From Streptomyces sp. Mut1 (GTDB taxonomy: Bacteria > Actinomycetota > Actinomycetes > Streptomycetales > Streptomycetaceae), in NCBI RefSeq assembly GCF_030719295.1, contig NZ_CP120997.1:1054001-1118000 (forward strand): DNA of 64,000 nt, written 5' to 3'. The notes beneath the pieces were generated by a model. The model was given only the letters and a program-made list of their open reading frames with translations. It searched no databases and was not told the DNA's origin. Made by a program: the position numbers and the translations under genes. Shown here piece after piece: positions 1 through 9,183 of this stretch (position 1 is its first letter; each line of letters starts with the position of its first letter).

Positions 1-1130
1 CGGCGGCGCCAGCGGGCCTCCGGGCGGCGGCGCAGCGCGCCGAGGCCGGAGCAGGGCACGTCCATGAGGACGCGGTCGAAGGTGCCGGGCTGCCACGGCG
101 GGCGGGTGCCGTCGGCGGTGATCACCTGGTAGGGGCCGGGGTTGCCGGCCAGCGCGCGTTCCACGAGGCGGGCCCGGTGCGGCTGCTTCTCGGCGGCCAG
201 CAGGGCGGCGCCGCGTCCGGCGGCGAGTGCGGCGAGCAGGGCGGCCTTCCCGCCGGGGCCCGCGCAGCCGTCGAGCCAACGGGTGTCGCCGCCCTCCAGC
301 GGGGCGTTCGCGAGGGCGGCGGCGACGAGCTGGCTGCCCTCGTCCTGGACACCGGCCCGGCCCTCGCCGACGGCGGTCAGGGCGCCGGGCTCGCCGCCCT
401 CGGCCATCCGCACGGCGTAGGGCGACCAGCGGCCGGGGAGGGAGTTCTCCTCGCCGAGCGCCTCGGCCAGTTCGTCGGTGGTGGAGCGGCCGGGGCGGGC
501 GACGAGTGTGACCTCGGGCCGTTCGTTGTCCGCTTCGAGCAGGTCCTCGATGCCGGCCCGGCCGCCGCCGAGCGCGTCCCAGAGGGCCGAGACGATCCAG
601 CGGGGGTGCGAGTGCACGACGGAGAGGTGGTCCTCGGCGTCCTCCTCGTAGGAGGGGGCGACCCGCTCCACCCAGCCGTCGAGATCGTCGGCCGAGACCT
701 TGCGCAGCACGGCGTTGACGAATTTGGCGCGTCCCTCCCCCAGCACCACCCGGGCCAGCTCGACGCTCGCGGAGACCGCGGCGTGGGTGGGGATGCGGGT
801 GCCGAGCAACTGGTGCACGCCCATGTTCAGCACGTCCAGGACGGGCGGGTCGACCTCGCGCAGCGGGCGGTCGATGCAGGCGGCGACGATCGCGTCGTAC
901 GTGCCCTGCCGGCGCAGCGTCCCGTAGACCAGCTCGGTCGCCAGGGCCGCGTCCCGCTGGTCGAAGTCGCCCTTGGCCCGCGCCTTCTTCAGCAGCGGGG
1001 GCAGGACGAGGTTCGCGTACGCGTCGCGCTCGTCGACGGCCCTGAGGACTTCGAAGGCGAGGAAGCGGACCGGGTCCTTCTTGGGACGGCGGTGCGGCTT
1101 GGCGGGACGGCGACGCGGCTGGTCGTTCAC
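1..1130 (-). CDS. rsmB: 16S rRNA (cytosine-967-C5)-methyltransferase RsmB, 3' end off the window
   Basis: An SAM-dependent RNA m5C methyltransferase of the NOL1/NOP2/Sun (Fmu) family. I translated it from the GTG at 1130; the reading frame stays open to the left edge, so the C-terminus is missing. The N-terminal half is a NusB-like RNA-binding domain (LVYGTLRRQGTYD, then NAVLRKV). The methyltransferase domain follows, with the SAM-binding LDGCAGPGGKAALLA and the DVPCSGLGALRRRPEARWR stretch that carries a catalytic Cys of the family. The start, MNDQPRRRPAKP, is basic. fmt ends 73 nt upstream, and an fmt-rsmB pair is common in bacteria. Family assignment is firm. The rRNA target is inferred from the family. 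Confidence 0.93.
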   Translation of the reverse strand, partial: MNDQPRRRPAKPHRRPKKDPVRFLAFEVLRAVDERDAYANLVLPPLLKKARAKGDFDQRDAALATELVYGTLRRQGTYDAIVAACIDRPLREVDPPVLDVLNMGVHQLLGTRIPTHAAVSASVELARVVLGEGRAKFVNAVLRKVSADDLDGWVERVAPSYEEDAEDHLSVVHSHPRWIVSALWDALGGGRAGIEDLLEADNERPEVTLVARPGRSTTDELAEALGEENSLPGRWSPYAVRMAEGGEPGALTAVGEGRAGVQDEGSQLVAAALANAPLEGGDTRWLDGCAGPGGKAALLAALAAGRGAALLAAEKQPHRARLVERALAGNPGPYQVITADGTRPPWQPGTFDRVLMDVPCSGLGALRRRPEARWRR

Positions 1131-1203
1131 GTGAAAGGTGCTCCGCTGAAGGTGAGAGGACGAACCCTCCCAGCCTACGTCCCCGTCCCGGCCCGCCCGT
1201 CCG

Positions 1204-2136
1204 TCAGCTGCCGAGCAGTTCGCCCGGGGCGATGCGCACCCCGCGCGCCCAGTCCGCGGCGCGCATCGGCTTCTTGCCCTGCGGCTGGACCCAGAGCAGC
1301 TCGACGGCGTGCGATCCGGTGCCGACGAACACGTTGTTCTTGCCCACCGACAGCTCGCCGGGCGCGAGCTCGGACCGGTCCACGGCCGGGGTCGCCTGGA
1401 CCAGCTTCAGGCGCTCGCCCCGGAACAGCGTCCAGGCGCCGGGGGCCGGGGTGCAGGCACGGACGACGCGGTCCACGCGCAGGGCGGGCGCCGACCACTG
1501 GACCTGGGCGTCCTCGACGGTGATCTTGGGTGCGAGGGTGACCCCGTCGGCGGGCTGCGGCACGGCGTGCAGGGTGCCGTCCTCGATGCCGTCCATGGTC
1601 GCGGCGAGCAGCCCGGCACCGGCGAACGCGAGCCGGGTCAGCAGGTCGCCGCTGGTGTCGGTCGGGCGGACCTCCTCGGTGAGGACGCCGTACACCGGTC
1701 CGGAGTCGAGCCCCTCCTCGATGAGGAAGGTGGAGGCCCCGGTCACCTCGTCGCCGGCCATGACCGCGTGCTGCACGGGGGCCGCGCCGCGCCAGGCGGG
1801 CAGCAGCGAGAAGTGGAGGTTGACCCAGCCGCGGGCCGGCACGCCGAGCGCCACCTTGGGCAGCAGCGCGCCGTAGGCGACGACCGGGCAGCAGTCCGGC
1901 GCGATCTCCCGCAGCCGCGCGAGGAAGTCCTCGTCCCGGGGCCGGGCGGGCTTGAGGACCTCGATCCCGGCCTCCTCGGCGCGCTGGGCGACCGGGCTGG
2001 CCACCAGCCGCCGGCCACGCCCCGCGGGCGCGTCGGGCCTGGTCACGACGGCGGCCACCTCATGGCGGCCGGAGGCGATCAGGGCGTCCAGGGCGGGAAC
2101 GGCTACCTCGGGGGTGCCTGCGAAGACGAGCTTCAT
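1204..2136 (-). CDS. fmt: methionyl-tRNA formyltransferase
   Basis: Formylates the amino group of Met on initiator tRNA with 10-formyl-THF, making fMet-tRNA for translation initiation. 310 aa, the normal length. It begins [19 protein letters not shown]. The formyl-THF-binding loop and catalytic region appear as [19 protein letters not shown], followed by [16 protein letters not shown], which is the family's conserved Asp-containing segment. The C-terminal tRNA-binding domain runs from about residue 205. The ATG at 2136 begins the family-typical N-terminus. It lies upstream of rsmB on the same strand, and its own 5' side is a divergent intergenic region that contains a large inverted repeat. 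Confidence 0.96.
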   Translation of the reverse strand: MKLVFAGTPEVAVPALDALIASGRHEVAAVVTRPDAPAGRGRRLVASPVAQRAEEAGIEVLKPARPRDEDFLARLREIAPDCCPVVAYGALLPKVALGVPARGWVNLHFSLLPAWRGAAPVQHAVMAGDEVTGASTFLIEEGLDSGPVYGVLTEEVRPTDTSGDLLTRLAFAGAGLLAATMDGIEDGTLHAVPQPADGVTLAPKITVEDAQVQWSAPALRVDRVVRACTPAPGAWTLFRGERLKLVQATPAVDRSELAPGELSVGKNNVFVGTGSHAVELLWVQPQGKKPMRAADWARGVRIAPGELLGS

Positions 2137-2207
2137 GGGTGGCTGACTGCCTCTCAGGCCGAAACGTTACGGTGACGAGCAACGCACAAGTCTATGGGCC
2201 CCGGACC

Positions 2208-2260
2208 CGGGGGGCGTACGCACAGTTGCGCGCCCCTTGCACGTGCTCATACGCCCCCCG
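2208..2260. repeat. 11-bp perfect inverted repeat between fmt and the HTH gene
   Basis: Arms 2208-2218 and 2250-2260 are perfectly complementary (CGGGGGGCGTA and its complement) around a 31-nt loop. The loop has a weaker GCAC/GTGC pairing inside. It sits in the 230-nt divergent gap, about 70 nt upstream of fmt and 107 nt upstream of the + strand gene. No gene ends here, so it is not an obvious terminator. It may be an operator or leader structure; this is inference. Confidence 0.45.
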
Positions 2261-2366
2261 AGCGTGACCAGATCCCCGGGTGCCGCGTTGGTCAAGAGAG
2301 ATTGACCGAAGCGAGCCGCCCTGGTGCGGCCCGATCCCTTTCAACGCCGGTTCGAGAGGCTTCTTC

Positions 2367-2894
2367 ATGGCCGACCACGCAACCCACGACGCCCAAGCGC
2401 GGGCCAGCCTGCATCTTCTGGTGCGGGACATCGAGCGGGTCCGGCGGCAGGTGGACGCACTGCGCACGCTCACCGCCCAACTGGGCAACGTCTACCGTCC
2501 ACGCCGCTCCGGCCCCTCCGCGGGCTTCGTCGTCTACGGCAGGGCCCCGGCCCCCACGGTCAGACTGGCCCAGGAATTGCGGGACAGCGTCGAGACCCTG
2601 GTCACGGCGGCCGTGGACTTCGACCGTTCGCTGGGCTTCTCCTGGGACGCGGTGGGCTCCGCGCTCGGGGTCACCAAGCAGGCCGTCCACCGCCGCTACG
2701 GCGCACGGCGTGCCGCACCGCAGCCCGCGTCGGACGAGACCGGCGCCGAGGTCGTGGCGCAGCGCCCGTCGCCGGTGCCCCCGGGCGCCGCCGTCCCGGC
2801 CGCACGCTCGATGCCGCCGCAGCCGTCGGCGGAGCGGCCCGCACCGCGCGAGGACGTACGCCCGGGAGCCTTCCCGGGCCCCCGCAACGGCTGA
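2367..2894 (+). CDS. conserved actinobacterial protein with a helix-turn-helix-like segment
   Basis: Function unknown. From the ATG at 2367 (GAGAGG eight nt upstream) it encodes 175 aa. The frame is open further upstream, but that part has no matching ribosome binding site. Residues about 5-40 are a predicted amphipathic helix ([17 protein letters not shown]). The segment around residues 90-110 ([21 protein letters not shown]) has the spacing of a helix-turn-helix: an [20 protein letters not shown] pattern seen in many small Streptomyces proteins. The C-terminal 60 residues are Pro/Ala-rich and probably disordered. It is divergent from fmt and convergent with priA. DNA binding is inferred from the motif only; it has no sensor domain. 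Confidence 0.75.
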   Translation: MADHATHDAQARASLHLLVRDIERVRRQVDALRTLTAQLGNVYRPRRSGPSAGFVVYGRAPAPTVRLAQELRDSVETLVTAAVDFDRSLGFSWDAVGSALGVTKQAVHRRYGARRAAPQPASDETGAEVVAQRPSPVPPGAAVPAARSMPPQPSAERPAPREDVRPGAFPGPRNG

Positions 2895-2908
2895 CCGCCC
2901 ATGAGACA

Positions 2909-2944
2909 GGGGCCGCCCCGAGGCCAACGCCACGGGGCGGCCCC
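2909..2944. terminator. bidirectional terminator between the HTH gene and priA
   Basis: A perfect 12-bp GC stem (2909-2920 with 2933-2944) around a 12-nt loop, 14 nt after the stop of the + strand gene and downstream of convergent priA. It has no U-tract, as is usual for Streptomyces hairpin terminators. Confidence 0.7.
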
Positions 2945-3097
2945 ACTCACACGTCGCGCCCGCCGGGTACGACCGAGCGGACCCGGCGCATCGAGCCCAC
3001 CCACCGCCCCGATCAAGCCCGCCCGCTCCAACCAAGCCCGTCCGGCGATTGAGGACAAGGCGCGCGCCGAAACAGACCCGCACCCGCCCCCACCACC

Positions 3098-5236
3098 TCA
3101 CCCGATATCCGCCGGGTCCACCCGAATCCGCACCGCCCCCGCACGCGGCCCCCGCGCCACCCGCGCCTCCTTCAGCGCGGCCGCCAGCGCCGCCCCGCTC
3201 CCCGGCGGCACCCGGATCAGCGCCCGCTCCCAGGTCTCCCCCGGCGGCGCCTCGAACGGCCTGCGGGGCCGCCCCTGCTCGGCCGTGGGCACCGGGACCG
3301 GGCCCAGCACCTCGGCGTCCGACGGCAGCCGCGCCCCGGCCAGGAATCCGGCCAGCGCCTCCTGTTCCCCCGCCACCGACGCCATCCGGGACACCGGCGG
3401 AAAGCCCAGCTCGGCCCGCTCCGCCAGCTCCCGCCGGGCGTGACCCACCGGGTCCCAGCGCACCAGGGCCTGCACGGGCCGCAGCGTCGGCTCGGCGACG
3501 ATCACCACCGTGCCGCCCTCGGGCCGGCCCCGTACCAGCGCGGCGGCCGCCGTCCAGCGGCGCAGCGCCTCCTCCCCGGCGCGCAGGTCGGGGCGGCCGA
3601 CCATCGCCCAGCCGTCCAGCAGGAGCGCCGCCGCGTACCCGCCCTCGGCGACCGGCTCGGCGCCGGGCGTGCTGACCACCAGCGCGGGCTGGTCCGGCAC
3701 CGAGTCCAGGATGTGATCGCGGCCGGACGTCCGCACCGGCACGGCGGGAAACGCGCGGCCCAGCTCCTCCGCCGTCCGGCGGGCGCCGACGATCTGCGCG
3801 CGCAGCCGGCGGGAGCCGCAGGCGACGCAGTGCCAGGAGGTCTCGGCCCGGCCGCACCAGGCGCAGTTCAGGTCCTGCTGGTCGGGCGCCTCCAGCGGCC
3901 CGGCACAGTGCAGGCACCGGGCGGGTTCCCGGCAGCGCTCGCAGGCCAGCCGGGGAGCGTAGCCGCGGCGGGGCACCTGCACCAGCACCGGTCCGGTGCG
4001 CAGCCCGTCCCGGACGGTCTGCCAGGCGAGGCTGGGCAGCCGGGCGGCCCGAGCCGCACCGTCCCTCGCCAGCTCGCCGTCGCCCACGGTACGGATCATG
4101 GGCGCCGCCGACCGCAGCTGTGACCGGTCGGCGCGCAGTGGGAGGGCCCAGCCGCTCTCGACCAGCTGCGCGGCCTCCACGGTGCAGCTGGTGGCGCCGA
4201 GCAGGAAGGCGCACCGGCCGTGCGTGGCCCGCAGCTCCAGGACCTCCCGCACATGGGGGAAGGGGGCGCGGTCGTCGCTGTGGCTGGAGTCCCCGTCGTC
4301 CCAGACGACGACGAGGCCGAGGCCGGCGACGGGGGCGAACATCGCGGCCCGGGTCCCCACCACCGCCCGGACGGACCCGCGCCGCACGGCGAGCCACTCC
4401 CGGTAGCGCTTCTGGGGCCCGGAGCCGGCCGTGAGCAGTGCGTGCCGGCCCTCGCCGAGCAGGGCGGTGAGGGCGGCGTCGACCCGTCCGGCGGTCCGCC
4501 CGTCGGGGACGACGACGAGGGCGCCGCGCCCGGAGGCGAGGGTCGCGGCGACGGCCGCCGCGATCTCCGCGGGCCAGTGCGGACCCGGCAGCGCGGTCCA
4601 CACGGCCCGGGGGGCGCCGCCGGTGGCCAGCGCGGTGAGGAACGCGGGCCCCTGCTCGTACCGCTCCCAGGTACCGGGGGCGGGGGGCGCGGGGGGAGGC
4701 AGCGGGGCGGGGGACGGCTTGGCCTCGGCCTGGGCGTTCCTCGGAGGGACGGCGAGCTGCAGGACGTCCGCGAGGCTGCCCGCGTACCGGTCGGCGACGG
4801 CGCGGGCCAGGGCGAGCAGCTCCGGTCCGAGCACCGGTTCGGGGGAGACGACGGAGGCGAGCGCCGCCAGCGCGCCGTTGTAGTCGGACTCGGCCAGCCG
4901 CTCGATCAGGAAGCCGTCGATCAGTCCGCCGCCCTCGCGCCGGCCGCCCCGCACATTGCGCCCTCCGGCCCCGAACCGGACCCGGACCCGGACACCCGGC
5001 CGGGCGTCGGCGTCCAGCTCCTCGGGGACCGCGTAGTCGAAGTACTGGTCGAGGTGGAGCGCGCCCTTGTTGACGAGGACGCGGGCGACGGGCAGCTCCT
5101 CGGCGAGCGCCGCACCGCGCCAGGTGCGCGGCTTGGCGCGCGGCACCTTGGCCCGGCGCACGGTCTCCCGGATCAGCGCAAGCTGCTCCGGCGCCCCGGC
5201 CCCGGGCTCGTCGGATCGCTCGTCGTCGCTGCTCAC
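3098..5236 (-). CDS. priA: primosomal protein N' (PriA), actinobacterial helicase-deficient form
   Basis: A replication-restart scaffold. 712 aa from the GTG at 5236; another GTG lies 6 nt upstream. The N-terminal 3'-DNA-binding domain is present (residues about 45-150). The zinc-binding block is intact, with eight Cys in four pairs (CERC, CLHC, CAWC, CVAC). The helicase motor is degenerate. The region where a Walker A should lie reads LPGPHWPAEI, and the Walker B/DEEH region reads VVVWDDGDSSHSDD. Actinobacterial PriA proteins are known to lack a recognisable helicase motor and are annotated as probably non-helicase, so this is a lineage trait and not a local mutation. metK lies upstream behind its own terminator. 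Confidence 0.9.
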   Translation of the reverse strand: MSSDDERSDEPGAGAPEQLALIRETVRRAKVPRAKPRTWRGAALAEELPVARVLVNKGALHLDQYFDYAVPEELDADARPGVRVRVRFGAGGRNVRGGRREGGGLIDGFLIERLAESDYNGALAALASVVSPEPVLGPELLALARAVADRYAGSLADVLQLAVPPRNAQAEAKPSPAPLPPPAPPAPGTWERYEQGPAFLTALATGGAPRAVWTALPGPHWPAEIAAAVAATLASGRGALVVVPDGRTAGRVDAALTALLGEGRHALLTAGSGPQKRYREWLAVRRGSVRAVVGTRAAMFAPVAGLGLVVVWDDGDSSHSDDRAPFPHVREVLELRATHGRCAFLLGATSCTVEAAQLVESGWALPLRADRSQLRSAAPMIRTVGDGELARDGAARAARLPSLAWQTVRDGLRTGPVLVQVPRRGYAPRLACERCREPARCLHCAGPLEAPDQQDLNCAWCGRAETSWHCVACGSRRLRAQIVGARRTAEELGRAFPAVPVRTSGRDHILDSVPDQPALVVSTPGAEPVAEGGYAAALLLDGWAMVGRPDLRAGEEALRRWTAAAALVRGRPEGGTVVIVAEPTLRPVQALVRWDPVGHARRELAERAELGFPPVSRMASVAGEQEALAGFLAGARLPSDAEVLGPVPVPTAEQGRPRRPFEAPPGETWERALIRVPPGSGAALAAALKEARVARGPRAGAVRIRVDPADIG

Positions 5237-5298
5237 AGCCACAGTCCTACCAGACACCTCTGACAGCGGCGCCCGCCCCCGACCGGGCCCGCGACAGG

Positions 5299-5335
5299 CC
5301 GGAGCCCGGACACCGTGACGGCGTCCGGGCTCCGG
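5299..5335 (-). terminator. metK terminator
   Basis: A perfect 13-bp stem (5299-5311 with 5323-5335) and an 11-nt loop, starting 22 nt after the metK stop codon. Confidence 0.75.
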
Positions 5336-5357
5336 CGGAAGACAGCCTCGGGCGCCC

Positions 5358-6566
5358 TTACAGGCCCGCGGCGGCGCGCAGCGCCTCGACCCGGTCGGTG
5401 CGCTCCCACGTGAAGTCGGGCAGCTCGCGGCCGAAGTGGCCGTACGCGGCGGTCTGCGCGTAGATCGGGCGGAGCAGGTCGAGGTCGCGGATGATCGCGG
5501 CCGGGCGGAGGTCGAAGACCTCACCGATGGCGTGCTCGATCTTCTCGGTCTCGATCGCGGCGGTGCCGAAGGTCTCCACGAACAGGCCGACCGGCTCGGC
5601 CTTGCCGATCGCGTAGGCGACCTGGACCTCGCAGCGGGCGGCGAGCCCGGCGGCGACGACGTTCTTGGCGACCCAGCGCATCGCGTACGCGGCGGAGCGG
5701 TCCACCTTCGACGGGTCCTTGCCCGAGAAGGCGCCACCGCCGTGGCGGGCCATGCCGCCGTAGGTGTCGATGATGATCTTGCGGCCGGTGAGGCCGGCGT
5801 CGCCCATCGGGCCGCCGATCTCGAAGCGCCCGGTCGGGTTCACCAGCAGGCGGTAGCCCTCGGTGTCCAGCTTGATGCCGTCCTCGATCAGCTGCGACAG
5901 GACGTGCTCGACGACGAACTCGCGGATGTCGGGCGCGAGCAGCGAGTCGAGGTCGATGTCACTGGCGTGCTGCGAGGAGACGACGACCGTGTCGAGCCGG
6001 ACGGCCTTGTCACCGTCGTACTCGATGGTGACCTGCGTCTTGCCGTCGGGGCGCAGGTACGGGATGGTCCCGTTCTTGCGGACCTCGGACAGCCGGCGCG
6101 AGAGCCGGTGCGCGAGGTTGACCGGGAGCGGCATCAGCTCGGGGGTCTCGTCGCAGGCGTAGCCGAACATCAGACCCTGGTCGCCCGCGCCCTGCTTGTC
6201 CAGCTCGTCCTCATCGCCCTCGACCCGCTTCTCGTACGCGGTGTCGACGCCCTGCGCGATGTCCGGGGACTGCGCGCCGATGGACACCGAGACGCCGCAG
6301 GAGGCGCCGTCGAAGCCCTTCTTCGAGGAGTCGTAGCCGATCTCCAGGACCTTGTTGCGGACCAGCGTCGGAATGTCGGCGTAGGCCTTGGTCGTGACCT
6401 CACCCGCAACGTGCACCAGACCGGTCGTGATCAGGGTCTCGACGGCGACGCGGGAGGACGGGTCCTCGCGCAGGAGGGCGTCGAGAATGGTGTCGCTGAT
6501 CTGGTCAGCGATCTTGTCGGGGTGACCCTCGGTTACGGACTCCGAGGTGAAGAGACGGCGGGACAC
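5358..6566 (-). CDS. metK: S-adenosylmethionine synthase
   Basis: Makes SAM from ATP and methionine in the cytoplasm; the active enzyme is a tetramer. 402 aa, normal length. The start is GTG at 6566, with AGGGAG about 5 nt upstream. Motifs: [19 protein letters not shown] near the N-terminus (His of the ATP site), [12 protein letters not shown] (the ATP-binding motif), and the P-loop-like [22 protein letters not shown] supply matters for Streptomyces development and antibiotic production. I see no SAM-I or SAM-IV riboswitch core in the 240 nt upstream, so control is probably at the promoter. Confidence 0.97.
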   Translation of the reverse strand: MSRRLFTSESVTEGHPDKIADQISDTILDALLREDPSSRVAVETLITTGLVHVAGEVTTKAYADIPTLVRNKVLEIGYDSSKKGFDGASCGVSVSIGAQSPDIAQGVDTAYEKRVEGDEDELDKQGAGDQGLMFGYACDETPELMPLPVNLAHRLSRRLSEVRKNGTIPYLRPDGKTQVTIEYDGDKAVRLDTVVVSSQHASDIDLDSLLAPDIREFVVEHVLSQLIEDGIKLDTEGYRLLVNPTGRFEIGGPMGDAGLTGRKIIIDTYGGMARHGGGAFSGKDPSKVDRSAAYAMRWVAKNVVAAGLAARCEVQVAYAIGKAEPVGLFVETFGTAAIETEKIEHAIGEVFDLRPAAIIRDLDLLRPIYAQTAAYGHFGRELPDFTWERTDRVEALRAAAGL

Positions 6567-6650
6567 ATCGCTCCCTGGGGTTGCAGCGGCTGCTGGCTGA
6601 TCATTGGGCGGACGGGTCCGGGAGCTGCGCCCGGTACGGTCCGGGGGCAG

Positions 6651-6679
6651 TTTATCGGTCGGCTCCGTCCCGCGGACAA
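6651..6679 (-). promoter_or_regulatory. candidate metK promoter
   Basis: On the minus strand, TTGTCC (6679-6674) and GATAAA (6656-6651) are 17 bp apart, and the second element lies about 85 nt before the metK start. This is one of few A/T-containing hexamer pairs in the gap. No experimental support. Confidence 0.35.
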
Positions 6680-6718
6680 CGTGTCTCGCCCTTTGGGAGA
6701 TATGTGACCTGCCCCACT

Positions 6719-6770
6719 GGCGCCCGGAACCCCTGGGGAGACCGCTGCCGGCGGGGTCCGGCCGGGCGCC
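6719..6770 (-). terminator. hairpin downstream of coaBC
   Basis: A 9-bp stem (6719-6727 with 6762-6770) continues, after a bulge, into a 5-bp stem (6729-6733 with 6753-6757). It starts 38 nt after the coaBC stop and precedes the candidate metK promoter, so it is best read as the coaBC terminator. Confidence 0.55.
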
Positions 6771-6807
6771 CCAAGGGTTGTGGCCTCACCGGCGTGTCAC
6801 AGGGAAT

Positions 6808-8010
6808 TCATACGAGCCGGGCCGACACGAGGTCCCACACCGTGTCGGCGAGCGCTTCCTTGGGTCCGTACGGCACCGGCGTCTCGGTTCCGTCCGCGCC
6901 GAGCACCACCGCTTCGTTCTCCTCGGAGCCGAAGGTCTTGCGCTCCCCCACCTCGTTGACCACCAGCAGGTCGCAGCCCTTGCGGCGGAGCTTCTCGCGG
7001 CCGTTGGCCAGGACGTCGTCGGTCTCGGCGGCGAACCCGACGACGATCTGTCCGGGCGTGGCGCGCTCGGCGGCCACCTCGGCGAGGATGTCGGGGTTGC
7101 GGACGAGCGCGATGGGGGCGGGCTCCTGGCCGTCCTTCTTCTTGATCTTCCCGGTCACGTACCGGGCGGGCCGGAAGTCGGCGACCGCGGCGGCCATCAC
7201 CACGACATCGGCCTCCGCCGCGGCCTTGAGCACGGCCTCGCGCAGCTGCACGGCCGTACCGGTGTGCACGACGTCGGCGCCGGACGGGTCGGGCAGTCCG
7301 GTGTTGGCCTCGACGAGCGTGACCCGGGCGCCGCGGGCGACGGCGGTGCGGGCCAGCGCGTAGCCCTGCTTGCCGGATGAACGGTTGCCGAGGTAGCGGA
7401 CGGGGTCGAGCGGTTCCCTCGTGCCGCCGGCGCTGATCACCACGTGCCGGCCCGCCAGGTCGGGTGCCGCCGCGCCGCGGGCCAGCACCCGGCGGCAGAC
7501 CTCGAAGATCTCGCCCGGGTCGGGCAGCCGTCCCTTGCCGGTGTCGACGCCGGTGAGGCGGCCGACGGCGGGCTCGATGACGACAGCGCCCCGGCGGCGC
7601 AGCGTGGCCACGTTCTCCCGGGTGGCGGGGTGCTCCCACATCTCGGTGTGCATGGCGGGGGCGAAGACGACCGGACAGCGGGCGGTGAGCAGGGTGTTGG
7701 TGAGGAGGTCGTCGGCGAGCCCGTGCGCGGCCTTGGCCAGCATGTCGGCGGTGGCGGGGGCGACCACGACGAGGTCGGCGTGCTGTCCGATCCGTACGTG
7801 GGGTACCTCGTGGACGTCGTTCCAGACCTCGGTGGAGACCGGGTGGCCGGAGAGCGCGGACCAGGTGGCGGCGCCGACGAAGTGCAGGGCGGACCCGGTG
7901 GGAACGACCCGTACGTCGTGGCCGGACTCGGTCAGCCGGCGCAGCAGCTCGCACGCCTTGTACGCGGCGATGCCGCCGCTGACCCCCAGAACGACCTTCG
8001 GCTTGTCCAC
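6808..8010 (-). CDS. coaBC: bifunctional phosphopantothenoylcysteine decarboxylase / phosphopantothenate-cysteine ligase
   Basis: Catalyses two consecutive steps of coenzyme A synthesis (CoaB, then CoaC). 400 aa from the GTG at 8010, which has GGGGAG upstream; the open frame extends further but without a better start. The N-terminal CoaC half is an FMN-dependent HFCD flavoprotein (GVSGGIAAYKACELL; PATADMLAKAA; PAMHTEMW, with His in place of the usual Asn, which I recall as common in actinobacteria). The CoaB half starts near residue 185 (VISAGGTREPLDPVRYLGN, then SSGKQGYALA and the KIKKKDG lysines). rpoZ and gmk lie upstream, a common bacterial order. Confidence 0.95.
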   Translation of the reverse strand: MDKPKVVLGVSGGIAAYKACELLRRLTESGHDVRVVPTGSALHFVGAATWSALSGHPVSTEVWNDVHEVPHVRIGQHADLVVVAPATADMLAKAAHGLADDLLTNTLLTARCPVVFAPAMHTEMWEHPATRENVATLRRRGAVVIEPAVGRLTGVDTGKGRLPDPGEIFEVCRRVLARGAAAPDLAGRHVVISAGGTREPLDPVRYLGNRSSGKQGYALARTAVARGARVTLVEANTGLPDPSGADVVHTGTAVQLREAVLKAAAEADVVVMAAAVADFRPARYVTGKIKKKDGQEPAPIALVRNPDILAEVAAERATPGQIVVGFAAETDDVLANGREKLRRKGCDLLVVNEVGERKTFGSEENEAVVLGADGTETPVPYGPKEALADTVWDLVSARLV

Positions 8011-8105
8011 TGCGTCTCCCCGCACTCGGCTGCGTACGTACCCGGCATACGTACGCCCCCATGCTGCCTCACGGGCGCGGGCGCCGGTCCGTCGGCCCGG
8101 ACACG

Positions 8106-8140
8106 CCTCGGGCCCGGCGGAATGCCCGCCGGGCCCGAGG
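8106..8140 (-). terminator. rpoZ terminator
   Basis: A perfect 15-bp GC stem (8106-8120 with 8126-8140) and a 5-nt loop, 18 nt after the rpoZ stop. This is one of the strongest hairpins in the window. Confidence 0.8.
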
Positions 8141-8158
8141 TGAGGTTGCGTTCGCCGC

Positions 8159-8431
8159 TTACTGTGCGGGGCCCTCGATGGCCTCGGACGTGAGCAGGCC
8201 CGCGTTGATCTCGCGGAGCGCGATCGAGAGCGGCTTCTCGTGCACGTGGGTGTCGACGAGCGGACCGACGTACTCGAGGAGGCCCTCACCGAGCTGCGAG
8301 TAGTACGCGTTGATCTGGCGCGCGCGCTTGGCGGCGTAGATCACGAGGCTGTACTTCGAGTCGGTTGCTTCGAGGAGCTCATCAATCGGCGGGTTGATGA
8401 TGCCCTCGGGCGTGGTGATGGAAGAGGACAC
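8159..8431 (-). CDS. rpoZ: RNA polymerase omega subunit
   Basis: A small RNAP subunit that helps fold and latch beta-prime. 90 aa from the GTG at 8431 ([16 protein letters not shown]). The frame is open upstream, but this start gives the length I recall for Streptomyces omega, and it has GGAAGG upstream. The core helix [28 protein letters not shown] matches the omega fold, in particular the AAKRARQIN motif. It lies between gmk and coaBC. A striking AT-rich palindrome is centred about 35 nt upstream of the start. Confidence 0.95.
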   Translation of the reverse strand: MSSSITTPEGIINPPIDELLEATDSKYSLVIYAAKRARQINAYYSQLGEGLLEYVGPLVDTHVHEKPLSIALREINAGLLTSEAIEGPAQ

Positions 8432-8457
8432 GCTCTGCCTTCCGAAGGGGATGAAGA

Positions 8458-8473
8458 TCAAAGAAATCTTTGA
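8458..8473. repeat. AT-rich palindrome upstream of rpoZ
   Basis: TCAAAGA, AA, TCTTTGA: a perfect 7-bp inverted repeat with a 2-nt centre. It is only 25% GC in a region of about 72% GC. It lies 27-42 nt upstream of the rpoZ start, so it is placed to be an operator, part of a promoter or a leader hairpin. The role is not determined. Confidence 0.5.
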
Positions 8474-8527
8474 CAGTCAGGGGCTCGTTTGCCGGTGCCC
8501 CCGTGTCGGTGGGTCAGTGTCGGTGGA

Positions 8528-9145
8528 TCACTCGCCGCCGGCACGGTGGCCGGAAGCCTCCAGCATCAAGGCTAGCAGCTCACGCGCCACATCCTCGACG
8601 GAGGTGTTGACGAGCGTCGTATCGAACTCGGATTCGGCGGCCAGCTCGACCTTGGCGGCCCCGAGCCGGCGTTCGATCACCTCGGGCGCCTCGGTCCCCC
8701 GGCCGGTGAGCCGGCGTACCAGCTCCTCCCAGCTCGGCGGCGCGAGGAAGACCAGCTGGGCGTCGGCCATGGACTGGCGGACCAGCCGGGCGCCCTGGAG
8801 GTCGATCTCCAGGAGCACCGGCTCACCCGCCTCCAGCCGCTCCTGCACGGCGCGGCGCGGGGTGCCGTAGCGGTTGCCGGCGAATTCGGCCCACTCCAGC
8901 AGCTCGCCGTTGGCGATGAGCTTGTCGAACTCCTCGTCGTCCACGAAGAAGTAGTGGACGCCGTTGCGTTCACCGGGGCGGGGCTTGCGGGTCGTCGCCG
9001 ACACCGAGAGCCACACCTCGGGGTGGACCTTGCGCATATGCGCGACGACCGTGCTCTTGCCGACCCCCGAGGGGCCGGAGAGCACGGTCAGCCGCGGACG
9101 TACGTCCGGGGGTACGGGGGACGTCCCCCGGGATGTTGCAGCCAT
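8528..9145 (-). CDS. gmk: guanylate kinase
   Basis: Phosphorylates GMP to GDP with ATP. 205 aa. The P-loop is [11 protein letters not shown] (about residues 24-34), followed by the GMP-binding [19 protein letters not shown], the [13 protein letters not shown] region and the LLEIDLQGA strand. The ATG at 9145 adds about 15 residues before the kinase core, and the ribosome binding site there is weak, so the true start is not certain. The sIHF gene lies 38 nt upstream on the same strand, an order conserved in Streptomyces. Confidence 0.95.
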   Translation of the reverse strand: MAATSRGTSPVPPDVRPRLTVLSGPSGVGKSTVVAHMRKVHPEVWLSVSATTRKPRPGERNGVHYFFVDDEEFDKLIANGELLEWAEFAGNRYGTPRRAVQERLEAGEPVLLEIDLQGARLVRQSMADAQLVFLAPPSWEELVRRLTGRGTEAPEVIERRLGAAKVELAAESEFDTTLVNTSVEDVARELLALMLEASGHRAGGE

Positions 9146-9183
9146 GGAGCGATTATCCAGGTTCTCAGGGGTGCCCGAGAACG

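Noticed and set aside
6567..6807. SAM riboswitch upstream of metK
   Set aside because: I looked for the SAM-I and SAM-IV conserved cores on the minus strand and did not see them; only a coaBC-type hairpin and a possible promoter are present.
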